From the NCBI RefSeq assembly GCF_000143415.4, contig NW_003314263.1, forward strand, positions 3,606,451 through 3,670,450: a stretch of DNA of 64,000 nt, in the 5' to 3' direction. The position numbers were made by a program, and so were the translations under genes. This DNA comes from Selaginella moellendorffii (lineage: Eukaryota; Streptophyta; Lycopodiopsida; Selaginellales; Selaginellaceae). Below the pieces are notes generated by a model. That model was not told where the DNA came from. It saw only the letters and a program-made list of their open reading frames with translations, and searched no databases. This document shows positions 44,335 to 54,740 of the stretch, piece by piece (the first letter of the stretch is position 1; the number at the start of each line of letters is the position of its first letter).

Positions 44335-45999
44335 GAGCACCAAGCTTCATGGGCGCTGCTGCCTCGTCCAGCACCGCCCAAGCCCATGGCCCCCAAAGAT
44401 ACGTGCTGTCCCTGCCTTACTCTCGACTGAGTTGAAACAACTGCCCGTGGTTTCGTCGATGGAGGTGGCGCAGCGATCTCGGCCCACGGATCCTCATCAT
44501 CGCTCACTTGCGTCTTGCTTGCTTGTCTAGAAACGGTTGCTCCTGCGAAGCAAAGAGGAGAAATGAGAAACGCAGCGGAGGAAAAAGTTGGAGACTCTTA
44601 CCAGTGGTTGTTTGCTCGGGGCCGTTTGTATTCGTATGGGACGGACGAGGTGCCGATGCAATGGGACGCTGTTGCGCGGCTTGTATTCTCGACAGTGATG
44701 GAGTTGCTGTGGCAGCTGCCGAGTCTTCCATGTCGTCCCATCCATCTCGTACGTCGCTCAAGGGGCGTGGTGATGCTCCACGGATGGAGCAGCGGCAGCA
44801 GTGGCGGCGATAGGTTCCGAGGACACGATTGAAAGAGTGCCTGATGTTTGGCTCGGTAGGTCGGGAACCTTGGTCTTGAGAGAGCTCACAGCCCAGCTAT
44901 AGACGACAAGAGATAGTCAGCTTTCAAACGTCATAAGCATTACAAGGACGTACCCGAGAAGCCCTACGTTGCGACAGGGAGAAAACGTTCTCTCTCCGTC
45001 CTCGAGCTGCTGGTAAGTGATGATTTTTTCTTTTATCAGTTTTCAATGTGCACAATGCGGACAAGCTGCAAGAATGTTTCAGTAGCTTCAAAGGCTTTAG
45101 TCCTCACGTCACTGGACATTATTGACAAATAGTGAGGCAACTAGAATAGAAGATGAAAACTTTTTGAAACCTGTCAGCATCGATTGTCAAAGCAACAAGG
45201 CTGGAGTAGCAATCTCTACCACATCGTAGTATTGGCTTGTGGCTGTGAGGGCCATAATACCTTATCAAATGAACACATCAGTAACACATTGATTAAAGAA
45301 GGACGCATACCAGCACCCCTTGGCAGGAGCAAATCCATCCCTTGGAGCCCTCACCGTGAACGCGTTGATCAAGACTCTTTTTCTTGTCTGCACGAAAAAT
45401 CTAACTTGATTGGAAGAAACAAAAGAAAGAACTTACAGAGTCGTTAAGAAGGCCGGCAATGTTTCCCAGTAAAATTGTAGTGTTCGTTCGTATCACAAGT
45501 TCTTCGTCAACCTGAAATGCGTCAGACTATAAGGAAAAAAGAAGAGAAAAAGAAACCTGCAATTTCGATAAGAGATCCTCTTTGAGACGACTGCTTTCAG
45601 AATGAAGGTTACAATGGTCTTTAACATGGAAAAAGGAAAACAAAAAAACAGTACCTTTGGTGCAAGAATGAGCATTGACTTCAACGTTAGTTCTCGTAGC
45701 AGGGCACAAGTGTCCGAAAAACCAGTCGCCAAATGCGGAAAAACCTGCGCAGGCATTTTTAGTTTTTAGATTCGAGCGAGTGCAGAGCTCATCCAAGAGT
45801 TAGCATTTCCATACTGATCAATGTTTTGCAATAAACTTGCTCGAATGGCACGGTCGGTCGACGCAAAAAGTTTTACAATAGTCGGCACAACCTGTGAATA
45901 AAGAGAGTCAGGAGTGTGGAGAAAATGCAGACCGAAACTTAAAAAAAGTAAAAGAAAAATGCAGTACGAGCACATTATGACCTTGGATGTGAGCTCGTC
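44335..45999 (-). pseudogene. SCY1-like pseudokinase gene, C-terminal HEAT half, broken
   Basis: Minus-strand exons match plant SCYL proteins in order: 'VVPTIVKLFASTDRAIRASL' (45895), 'VFPHLATGFSDTCALLRELT' (45750), 'VDEELVIRTNTTILLGNIAG' (45510), 'TRKRVLINAFTVRAPRDGFA' (45390), 'GIMALTATSQYYDVVEIAT' (45250), 'VRTKAFEATETFLQLV' (45110), 'WAVSSLKTKVPDLP' (44890), then Trp/Asp motifs ('DGWDDMED', 'DDEDPWAEI') of the acidic tail. SCYL proteins act in COPI and clathrin trafficking. Lesions: a stop and frame change after 'DQYGNA' (about 45780) and a frameshift after 'VEIAT' (about 45200). The kinase half is absent; in its place the first exon is joined to a JmjC exon from the palindrome arm. Confidence 0.8.
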
Positions 46000-46788
46000 C
46001 CCACACAGCTCGAGTAAATACTCCTGGTTCCAGCGTTCCAGCGCAGGCCAGTCGTTGATAGCATGGGTGATAAGCACTGGTTTGTTCGGCCTCTCGAAAT
46101 CGCGTACAAAGTCATCGACTGAAAGGTGGCTTCTACGCTCGATGTTGTCCCTGAAAATCCACTCGTCTTTGATCTCCACACTGGCACAGAGCCAGCTCTG
46201 GAACAAGTAGTCCGAATAGAAGTCTTCCACCTAGAAGAACATTACGAGAACCTTAGAACGATGTCAGAAAAGCAGTCATTTAACGTAGTAGTACCTTGAC
46301 AGGAGAGAAATCCTCTTTCTGGCAAAGAAAAGAAACACAAACTATCAAAACTTTCTTCCAAGAACAAAGTCTCAAAGAGCACGTTACCTTTGTACAAGCC
46401 CATCGAGAAGAGAAATCCTCTTTCTGAATGGAAAGAAGCAAAAACTATCAAACCTTCTTCCAAGAACAAAGTTTTTAAAGAACACCTTACCTTTGTCCAA
46501 GCTGATCGAGCTGAGATGTAAGTCTTTCTCCAGCTTCCTTGCAACAAAAATCCTCCTTTCAGCTCCGCGAGGAGGTGGCTGAAAACATTGAATGCCTTGC
46601 TCGAGATGCCCAGATCCTTGGCATCCAGCAGCGCCAGAATATCACTGACGATCTCATCGCTGAGAGAGACTCCCAAACCCTGGATTGCAGATATTTTGCT
46701 TGCCTGTGAAGAGGAGATTCCCCAACAGCTGGACAGCAGAGTGCCTGGATGCGAATGCAAGCCACGCCAGGAGCCTCCTCCGATTCAT
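46000..46788 (-). pseudogene. F-box/JmjC gene (JMJ21-like) copy 1, truncated and fused
   Basis: The minus strand reads an F-box segment ('LSDEIVSDILALLDAKDLG' with 'ELKGGFLLQGSWRKTY') and, after small repeated exons, 'VEDFYSDYLFQSWLCASVEI' and 'FERPNKPVLITHAINDWPAL', the first part of a JmjC domain as in plant JMJ21 (an F-box plus JmjC protein, presumed protein hydroxylase or demethylase). The ATG at 46788 is out of frame with the F-box because of a small deletion before 'SLSDE'; an internal ATG (46760) is in frame. The JmjC part ends at 'ELCG' at the palindrome edge and runs in frame into SCY1-like sequence. The iron-binding residues are absent. Confidence 0.75.
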
Positions 46789-48523
46789 CGCTAGCGCTAA
46801 TGTTACATGAATATGCAATAAAGAATAAAACACAAGTGGAAGAGAATGGTTCATAGTCTTGGTTTTCGCGGGATTACGATTCTATTGGCCATTTCAGCCC
46901 ATTTTGACCGGCGTAATCTTTCTTGTTTCTTTAGTATTTGTTCTGGGAGTTACGAAAAGGAAGAGGAACAAAATGTTAAATGTTATGATTGTGTGTTATA
47001 CAATCCTTAGCACCCTTTTCTGTGCATTTACAAACCACTCCTTTGTTGTGTTTATGGTGTGAATGTGCACTGGAATAGTTTTCTTCATCATTACTGAAGT
47101 TTTTTTCTTGTTTTGGGTGCTCACAGACCCATTTTTTGGGTTTATCGAAGGACTAGCTTTGTTAATGTTCATTGGGTTTAGTGCTATACTTGAAGGAATT
47201 GTGGCAATATCTGAAATTTTTAAATCAAAGGTGAGTTGTTTTGTTTTTCTTGCCACTATTATGCCCCACAGCAAGAAAAACAAAACAACTCACCTCTTAT
47301 TTAAAAATTTCAAATATTGCCACTAGTTTTCTAAGCATAGCACCAAAGCCAATAAACATTAACAAAGCTAGCATTTCGATAAACCCGAAAAATGGGTCCG
47401 TAAGCACCCAAAACAAGAAGAAAGCTTTAGCAATGATGAAGAAAACTATTCTAGTGCACACTCACACCGTAAACATAGCAAAGAAGTAGACTGTAAATGC
47501 ACAGAAAAGGGTGCCAAAGATTGCATAGCACACAATCATAACACTCAACACTTTGTTCCTATTCCCTCTCATAACTCCTTAAATTGTTAGAACAAATACC
47601 AAAGAAACAAAATAGATTGCACGGGTCAAGATGGGCTTGAGATGGCCAATAGAGTCGCGATCTCACCAAAAACCAAGATTGTGAACCATTCTCGCCGCTG
47701 CATTCTCCCTGCTTCAACTTGCATAGCAAAAAGCACACATAAACCCTAAACCTTGTTCTATTCTCTATCGCATATTCGTGTAGCAGCAGTGCTAGCGAAG
47801 AGTCCTGGCGTGGATCGCATTCGCATCCAAGCACTCCGCCGTCCAGCCGCTGGGGAATCTCCTCTTCACGGGCAAGCAAAATATCTGCGATCCAGGGCTT
47901 GGGAGTCTCTCTCAGCGATGAGATCGTCAGTGATATTCTGGCGCTGCTGGATGCCAAGGATCTGGGCATCTCGAGCAAGTTTTCAGCCACCTCCTCGCGG
48001 AGCTGAAAGGAGGATTTTTGTTGCAAGGAAGCTGGAGAAAGACTTACGTCTGGACAAAGGTAAAGTGTTCTTTAAAAACTTTGTTCTTGGAAGAAGGTTT
48101 TGATAGTTTTTACTTCTTTCCATTCAGAAAGAGGATTTCTCTTCTCGATGGGCTTGTACAAAGGTAAGGTGCTCTTTGAGACTTGATAGTTTGTGTTTCT
48201 TTTCTTTGCCAGAAAGAGGATTTCTCTCCTGTCAAGGTACTACTACTTTAAATGACTGCTTTTCTGACATCGTTCTAAGGTTCTCGTAATGTTCTTCTAG
48301 GTGGAAGACTTCTATTCGGACTACTTGTTCCAGAGCTGGCTCTGTGCCAGTGTGGAGATCAAAGACGAGTGGATTTCCAGGGACAACATCGAGCGCAGAA
48401 GCCACCTTCCACTTTGTACGCGATTTCGAGAGGCCGAACAAACCAGTTCTTATCACCCACGCTATCAACGACAGGCCTGCGCTGGAACGCTGGAACCAGG
48501 ACTATTTACTCAAGCTGTGTGGG
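46000..48523. repeat. Large palindrome (inverted repeat, arms ~1.25 kb)
   Basis: Left arm 46000-47253 and right arm 47271-48523 are inverted copies around a 17-bp spacer (47254-47270). The inner ends are almost exact ('gtgagttgttttgtttttct' mirrored by 'agaaaaacaaaacaactcac'). The outer ends stop at 'cccacacagct' / 'agctgtgtggg'. Both arms carry the start of the same F-box/JmjC gene, pointing outwards. The arms have diverged by substitutions and small indels, so the palindrome is not recent. Confidence 0.85.
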
Positions 48524-49080
48524 TACGTAGACTTTGCTGCTGGTCCAGTTGACATGACGCTTAGCAACTATTTCGTCTATGCGAAGTCCGTGAAAGAAGA
48601 GCGGCCTCTCTACCTGTTTGATCCAAAGTTCTGGGAGAAAGTTCTGCAACTGGCTGCCGACTATGAAGTTCCTGTCTACTTCAGGGAGGACCTTTTCTCG
48701 ATACTGGGGAAGGAGAGGCCCGACTATCGGTGGCTTATACTCGGGCCTGCAAGGTCTAGCTCCTCGTTTCATATTGATCCTAACAGCACTTCGGCTTGGA
48801 ACGCAGAAAGGTTCCAAGAAGTGGATCCTGTATCCTCCGGGTGCTGTTCCTCCTGGTGTTCATCCCAGCCCGGATGGAGTGGACGTGGCAACTCCAGTGT
48901 CCATCACTGAATGGTTTGTGAACTTCTATCACGAGACAAAGCGGGGCAAGCATAAACCGGTGGAGTGCGTTTGCAAAGCAGGCGAAGTCGTTTCCATACC
49001 AAACGGCTGGTGGCACATTGTTATACATCTGGAAGACCCGATCGCCATCACGCAGAACTACGTTAGCAGGTATTTCTGGT
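47800..49080 (+). pseudogene. F-box/JmjC gene (JMJ21-like) copy 2, frameshifted
   Basis: The plus-strand mirror of copy 1 continues beyond the palindrome with the rest of the JmjC domain. 'FHIDPNSTSAWNA' carries the HxD iron pair, 'GSKKWILYPPG' the 2-oxoglutarate Lys, and 'NGWWHIVIH' the distal His. Three lesions break it: an 11-nt loss in the F-box (about 47975), an 8-nt loss at 'RSHL' (about 48410), and a 1-nt change after 'WNA' (about 48805). It stops at 'ITQNYVSR', where wall-associated-kinase sequence begins. The catalytic residues are all still readable, so decay is fairly recent. Confidence 0.8.
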
Positions 49081-49109
49081 GTATTCGACGTAGCTGATAG
49101 AGCGCGATT

Positions 49110-49995
49110 TCCGCAGAGTTGTGGAAATGCGAGTGGAATCTATGGGTACCACCTTGGAAATCCCAAAGTCCGCTACGTTGGCCGTGAGCTTTTCGTCCAA
49201 CAAGATGTTCGAGGATTTCACGTCCCGGTGATATATCGGTGGAGAAGCTGCAAAGATGAAGGTACGTAAGAGCCACTACTGTCTCCGTTGCAATCTCTTA
49301 AACGGTTTTTCCACGATAATGTATCTCCTCGTCTGTGCAGATGCTCACCTCTCGTGGTCTACGAGTTCCTGCCCAGAGTACTTCTCTTTCTATGCAACAT
49401 CCCAGCATCTCGACAAGATCTCTGTGGAATGCGAAACCTCGTTCAGAAACTGTTGAATGCGAGGGGCATCCCCGTTGTTGGCTCCACCGTGGTGCTGTCG
49501 TCCAGTTTACCCTTGTAGACTGTGCCAAAGCTGCCAGTGCCTAGCTTGAGATCGCTTCTGAAGCACTTGGTTGCTCTCCCCATCTCTTCTGCCCAGGTAA
49601 AGATCCTTGAGTTTTCTTTGAAAATGGCTTGAAGGTGTCTCAAATTTCTAGTGCCTGGCAGTGCGGACAATTTCGGCCGGAACTTCCAGAGAAAAAAATC
49701 CAACAATGAGAAGAGCTGGTGCTGATGATCAACGTGGAAGACACGTGTAAAGAGCAAGCTATCTTCTCTGAGTCACGAGCTTACCGGGAAGCAGAATAAC
49801 GTATCGCTTTATCGCGCAGCCACCAGTCAAGGTACCATTTCCTTCGTACCCCGAGAAACACTTGCAACGAAATAACGTTCCTTCGTTGATGCAGGGTGCA
49901 CACGATCCGAGGCTGACTATGTTTCCAAGCGCGCAGAGAATCAGAACGCCAAGAAGGTGCAAAAGCATAAGAAGCTGAAGAAGGAGCTCGATCCT
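49110..49995 (-). pseudogene. Wall-associated-kinase-like gene remnant, copy A
   Basis: On the minus strand an EGF-like piece ('CKCFSGYEGNG', about 49840) precedes a kinase start ('LGTGSFGTVYKGKLDDSTTV', about 49510) and, after large losses, a piece with intact DFG ('NVADFGISK', about 49165). The catalytic HRD region lies in a shifted frame. WAK-like kinases span the plasma membrane and sense cell-wall pectin. Most of the kinase C-lobe is gone, because block A ends here against JmjC copy 2. Confidence 0.7.
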
Positions 49996-50225
49996 CAAGT
50001 AAGTTTCATAGCTACCTTTCTTTTATAAAACAGAGTTTCTTTCAGAAACCTGAAGAGCAGAAGGTAGAGAACGAGGATGGTTCCAGTGGCAGCCATAGCC
50101 AGAGTGGTGGAGGACAGGAGAGCAACGGTCCCAGGAAACAGGGCTTCAGTTACCTCGAGAGGCTGAGGAACGAATATGAGAGGACGGAAAAGGAGGTGGA
50201 GGAGGAAAATGAGCAGGCTACTTAA
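49895..50225 (+). pseudogene. FYV7/CCDC59-like rRNA-processing protein remnant, copy A
   Basis: Two plus-strand pieces flank a 50-bp intron: 'NAKKVQKHKKLKKELDPQ' and, from 50047, 'VENEDGSSGSHSQSGGGQES' then 'LERLRNEYERTEKEVEEENE' with a stop at 50224. The highly basic start, acidic-Ser middle and charged helical end resemble the small nucleolar FYV7/TAP26 family. The 5' part and the conserved KMLKKTSHG end (seen in copy B) are missing here. Confidence 0.5.
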
Positions 50226-50452
50226 TAGCTTAAGCAAGAAAAGCTAATCACAATATTCCAAAATTATTCACGGCGCGCGAATGTCATGCGGTATATACCC
50301 CTCGTCAGCGTGCTTTTCTGGCGCAGCAAAAGGGTCAGTTCCTGGTATGGAACAAGAACAGGAACAGCTGCAGGATCATCCGCATCCTCATCGCTTGCCA
50401 CTGGAAGAACAGAGTTGCTAGTGATGGTGGACCACTCGTGGCACTGTGGAGC

Positions 50453-52468
50453 ATGCGCCGGCAGCTCATTGTCTTGGATGTCTCGACTGGCATGGCTTGC
50501 ATCTGTCCATCTCCACCAGAGCTTGTGACCAGCTCCTCCTCGTCCTTGGTCTTGAGCACACTTGGATCCAGCCTTGACAAGTTCCAGCTCCTGGTTGTCT
50601 ATAGCGATTCACCTTTGGCCCCCGAGCACAGCTTTCTCATCACTTCTGCTATCTTCGATTCAACAACTGGGATGTGGAGAGTTAAGTCTCGTTATTCTCC
50701 TGGATTCACTTGTCGCGAGACCACCTTGTATGGTGACTCTCGGTGGCCTGGATACAGTGCACTGGCGGGTGGCTTTCTTCATGTCATGTTTTGTGAGCCC
50801 TCTTCCTGGTGGAGCACACCGTGCGTGAGATATGATTTGGAAAGGGATGAGTGGTGCAGGGAACCGGTGTGGACGGTCAAATGGAGTCAAGACCAGGTCA
50901 AGAACATGAGAGTGCATTACTCGGGAGAGACACGGCGGATTAACGCTGATGGCCTACCTCAAGCCTTGGTTAATCTTCAGCCGCCACTGGAAGCGGGTGT
51001 GGCTAACATTACACGGCGCTCGGATGGCATCTTTCTTTATGCCTTCTTTACTTGCCAGGGATGCGTGAAGATAGTTTACATCCATGATTTTGAGGCTGGA
51101 ATTTGGTATGCTCATCGCTATCGAAGGTTGAGGGACTTGCTCAAACTGAAGCCAGTTAAGTCACTTGATTATAATCATGGAGAGAATGTTGATGGCCAGA
51201 AGTGGTCCAATCTGCCTACTGACCTTCTGCAGCAAGTCGCGCAACTCTTGTGCACTGTCAGCGATATTAGAGCACTGAGCATGGTATGCCACAGGACAGG
51301 CCAACGTTTGCTCAAGCTATATCAAGAGCCCGCCCTTGTCTTCTGGAACAAGGAACACAACGAGTTATGTCTCTTTAGGTCCGATAAAGGCTGGTCAAGG
51401 ATGATCAGAGACAAGAACTTTGCCCACCGTGCTCCCTTAATCACACACGGTCCCCTCTTAATCTCGTGGGAGGGGAGCACCTTGTATGTTACCAACGTTC
51501 TCAACAAAATCTTCTCGACAAAGAGAGTAATGGCTCCGAGTCCGGAAATGGGACGTATCATCAGGGTTGCATGCATAAGTCAAGAAAAGCTGCCGGTCAT
51601 TTTCTATACTGAGTTAAAGGAGGTAGCTCCTGCAGTGGTTAGCTTCAATAATTCAACTCGTCCACAGTGGCAAGTTGGAAATTCTCGCAGGGGCATTGCT
51701 ACATTGACACCGGTGGAGACTTTCTTTAATGAGCGGAGGCTGCCATGGCCTCCAGCTGATGAATGTGGCGCTAGGGACGCTGAGAATGTCATCCTGCTTG
51801 GGTCATATGCATACTTCATGCTGGATAGGGTGGTAGCATCCCAGAGGCAGACGGTTTTTCAATACAACTGGGAAAGTGATGAGTGGGTTTCTCAGGAGCA
51901 AGTTCAAACCTCATGCCGTGACTGCCATGACTTCTGCTCATACAGCTATCAGTTTCACGTAAAATCTCCACTCATTCAACTGAATGGACGACCGGCAATC
52001 GTGCGACCCACAATGGAAATCTGGTTTCTGGCCGACCCTGGCGGAAAATGCATCGCCAAGATTCCCCAGGAGACATGGGAAAAACTGATTCAAGTGTTAG
52101 ACACTTCATATGAATACACTTATATATGGGCAGTGGGTAACATTACAGCTCCGAGAATTGTCGTCGTCTCCGTACACCAGTGTACCACCTCGGTTCATAT
52201 GGTGTGCAGCATCAGGAATACTCTAGTGGCCATCATTGTTTGGGAGTTTGTACTGGGTTTGTGGGATGTCATCCCCTACTCCAACAGGGAAGATCGGCTG
52301 TGGCTCAAGTCCAAGTATTTTGCCGTTTGCTTGGAGCAGAACAGCTTGGTTATGAAGCACTTTCTAAGAAGATCATGGTTTGAGTTCCTGACCGTACCTT
52401 GGCACTTGAGAAGCAGGGACAGACGTTTTATAGAGCCGTACATTTTGTCAAGGGCGATGGAGATATGA
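50453..52468 (+). CDS. F-box protein, block A copy (N-terminally shortened)
   Basis: A single open frame of 671 residues from the ATG at 50453. An F-box-like segment lies in the middle ('WSNLPTDLLQQVAQLL' to 'LSMVCHRTGQRLLK'), flanked by two beta-rich halves with repeated Trp/aromatic motifs that could form propellers ('WYAHRYRRL', 'WFLADPGGKCIAKIP'). F-box proteins bring substrates to SCF ubiquitin ligases. Compared with block B it lost 174 bp upstream and the original start is out of frame, so translation must begin at an internal Met. It also lacks three residues (Asn-Trp-Arg) in the third F-box helix, which may weaken SKP1 binding. No introns are seen. It may still be expressed, but full function is doubtful. 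Confidence 0.7.
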   Translation: MRRQLIVLDVSTGMACICPSPPELVTSSSSSLVLSTLGSSLDKFQLLVVYSDSPLAPEHSFLITSAIFDSTTGMWRVKSRYSPGFTCRETTLYGDSRWPGYSALAGGFLHVMFCEPSSWWSTPCVRYDLERDEWCREPVWTVKWSQDQVKNMRVHYSGETRRINADGLPQALVNLQPPLEAGVANITRRSDGIFLYAFFTCQGCVKIVYIHDFEAGIWYAHRYRRLRDLLKLKPVKSLDYNHGENVDGQKWSNLPTDLLQQVAQLLCTVSDIRALSMVCHRTGQRLLKLYQEPALVFWNKEHNELCLFRSDKGWSRMIRDKNFAHRAPLITHGPLLISWEGSTLYVTNVLNKIFSTKRVMAPSPEMGRIIRVACISQEKLPVIFYTELKEVAPAVVSFNNSTRPQWQVGNSRRGIATLTPVETFFNERRLPWPPADECGARDAENVILLGSYAYFMLDRVVASQRQTVFQYNWESDEWVSQEQVQTSCRDCHDFCSYSYQFHVKSPLIQLNGRPAIVRPTMEIWFLADPGGKCIAKIPQETWEKLIQVLDTSYEYTYIWAVGNITAPRIVVVSVHQCTTSVHMVCSIRNTLVAIIVWEFVLGLWDVIPYSNREDRLWLKSKYFAVCLEQNSLVMKHFLRRSWFEFLTVPWHLRSRDRRFIEPYILSRAMEI

Positions 52469-52919
52469 ATCGCTTGAATATGTGTACATTTTCATCCTCG
52501 TCACAATCCAACGATTTGCATGAAAGTTTGAAAGTGAAGAACGTTTAAACTTAAAAACGAGCCAATTTTCTGAAGAGTCGCAATGGACACGTTTGCGGCA
52601 GGGAAATATCGGCCTCTTATCACCAGTCGTCAATCACATTTTAGTTTTTGTGTTGCCAAACAAAAATAAGAAGCTGCTTCAAGTTAGTAAAGTACCTATA
52701 GAGCAGCACTCTAACTGAACCTGAGAAACGACCAAATGCAAAGGCAGAGAGCAAAGGTGGACAGCAGTGGTGGTGGACTTTACGTCCCTCTTCTTAAGGC
52801 TGAGAGAAAGAAGAATGCCAACTTTTTGCCCAGGAAAACATACAAAGAGAAAGATGTTTAAGAAACTACTGCTTTGCCATATTTATTTCTCATTGGATGA
52901 TGTATATATATTTGATTGA

Positions 52920-53890
52920 TTAATTTGTTCTTTTCTTTAAAAGAAAGCAAATAAGAGAAATCTGACTCTCACGTACTTGCGACGAAGGCATTCGATCATG
53001 GTCCTCGGCTGATTTAGTATCTCGCCGCCTTAAGCAGCTGCTAGAAAGGCAAAAATAAAGAATGTTAGATCTTCCACAAACTAGAGAATCGGTTTGGATT
53101 TTACACTCGAACTTGCCTTGTACATTTTCTGCTAGCAACGTCATAAAGATCAGAAAATAGACAAGGAAAAATTATTTCCAGCGCAGTGTTAGGCTCGACC
53201 TCTAGGAGATCTTCCTTGTAATATCTCACGCCCGATTGGCCGCATCCACCCGCTGCCAAGGCCGAAGCATTTTCCAAAGCTTAAAGATGATCTATCATTC
53301 ATACTGACGGTCTCAAAACCAGGCAAATGTTCGACATAACGATCCAAGAAGCAGTAGGAAGCAAAGTTCTAGCTCGAGAATGGTAAGTCACAATCTTTTC
53401 AGCTCTTTTATAGTCATTTCTTTGGCATGCACGATTTGTGCTTTGAGAAGAAATGTGTTGGCAAAGTGCTATCGAGGCGACATGACATGAAAGAGGCAAT
53501 AGGAAGGGAAGATCCCTGGAGGTGATACACCTCAGGATCTTCATGAGGTGACGGCTTTCGATGTTGCATGAATCTCTGTTGCTGCTAGAGGACTCTAAGA
53601 TCCGACGTAAAGAAAGCAAAAAAAATGTCCAGGGATAAATCCGAGCAAGAAGCAAAGCATCGCCTTCTTCCATCACATATAGTACGAGCACCCAACCTGC
53701 TCTGCATGGTTCATGTCGTCTGCCCGAAAGTCCAATTGGCTGGCCAGCTTTTCCCGAGGCCAAGATGGAGCAGGCCGGGGGCCCAGAGCTACTCGTCTTC
53801 GTTTTGGAGAGTGTTCTCTTATTTCCCTTGCTTCTCCTTTTTTTCTCTTGTTCTTCAGTCGTGAGATTCATGAGTTGAGTAAACACGCGA
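52920..53890 (-). pseudogene. Family U and adjoining minus-strand remnants, block A
   Basis: At 53100-53250 the minus strand reads 'YKEDLLEVEPNTALEIIFPC', homologous to the last exon of the unidentified gene at 41919, but stops break other frames. From 53300 to 53880 a 195-codon frame is open ('ILESSSSNRDSCNIESRHLM', 'RDLPFLLPLSCHVASIALCQ'). Its block B counterpart is also largely open with replacements, so it may have coded recently. No domain is recognised. Confidence 0.4.
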
Positions 53891-53898
53891 CGCCGCAG

Positions 53899-54207
53899 CT
53901 ACCTCGGAGATCGGGATCGAGATCGGGATCGAGATCGGGATCGAGATCTCGTGTTGACTTTTTGTTTTTGAGGAGCCCAGCAACATGCAATAAACGGATT
54001 GTCCCACCACTCAACAGACCATCTCATTTCTTCCCCCACATAGATTCGTTGTGGGAAAAAATAAGCGTTGCTGTTCATCCCAACTCCATAATCGGGATTA
54101 TACCAGCCAGGAAGATAATCCACCTTGTCCCACACTCCTTTAGCAATTGCTTTTCTATAATTTCCAATATACAAATCCAGTAACACCATAGGAGAAAATC
54201 GAGGCAT
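53899..54207 (-). CDS. Conserved unidentified fragment with Tyr/Trp-rich core, block A
   Basis: A minus-strand frame reads 'VWDKVDYLPGWYNPDYGVGM' then 'YFFPQRIYVGEEMRWSVEWW' and 'ACCWAPQKQKV', with an aromatic-rich, domain-like composition. It ends in a Ser-Arg run made by a 12-bp repeat (GGGATCGAGATC, 53912-53950). In block B the same region lacks 14 bp and is frameshifted. Probably the end of a gene whose remainder was lost; the family is unknown. Confidence 0.35.
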   Translation of the reverse strand: MPRFSPMVLLDLYIGNYRKAIAKGVWDKVDYLPGWYNPDYGVGMNSNAYFFPQRIYVGEEMRWSVEWWDNPFIACCWAPQKQKVNTRSRSRSRSRSRSRSPR

Positions 54208-54209
54208 GG

Positions 54210-54740
54210 GTGGCTGCGGTGCATGTTGTACACGTGTTTTTTAAATCCACTTGCTGGACAGACTTGGACGGCGAGTCGAGAAGCTGCACAAGCGCAAACT
54301 AAGTTTGCGTCACCGTGCACTGTAGCCCCCAATCTCCGCTCGAGTTTGAAGCATCGTGAACAACCTTGGCCGCCAAAGATGTTGGTCAGAATCCTCAAAA
54401 GTTCACGAGCACAAAAAGAATCTGGCGAAGACTACCTAGGCTTGTTGGCTCAAAGGTGTGAAGTCGGGGGTGTCACTGGTATTGATCTAAAGAGGCTGAC
54501 ATTCCCTGTGCCATGCTGATGAGAACTCTGCCGATCACCTGGCTTCTATCCGAGCTTTCAAAGTACTCACCTCCATGAGTGGAACCACTGCACCATATAT
54601 CGCCCTCGTCTAAGAGATGATCGAGAGCAGCACTAAGCAAGTCATTAAGCTTGCATTTGAAAGAATGTGGGCTTGAGTGTGGATTTATTCTTGGCTTATG
54701 TGTTGATGGCAGGAATGTACGAGCGTTGAGAGTCATCTTT
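54210..54740. other. Spacer between block A and the AT-rich tract
   Basis: Normal-GC sequence with a minus-strand 87-codon frame (54473-54736) and a plus-strand 98-codon frame (54223-54519). Neither shows a known family or splice structure. Confidence 0.35.

Larger units (their letters stand above)
49118..54207. repeat. Segmental duplication block A
   Basis: Matches block B (58035-63986) at high identity over the same gene order: kinase remnant (minus), FYV7-like remnant (plus), F-box gene (plus), then family U and other minus-strand fragments. The offset shifts from ~8.9 to ~9.8 kb because of indels, the largest being the LTR element in B. The left boundary, 'gcagagttgtggaaatg', is at the junction with the JmjC copy 2. 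Confidence 0.85.
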
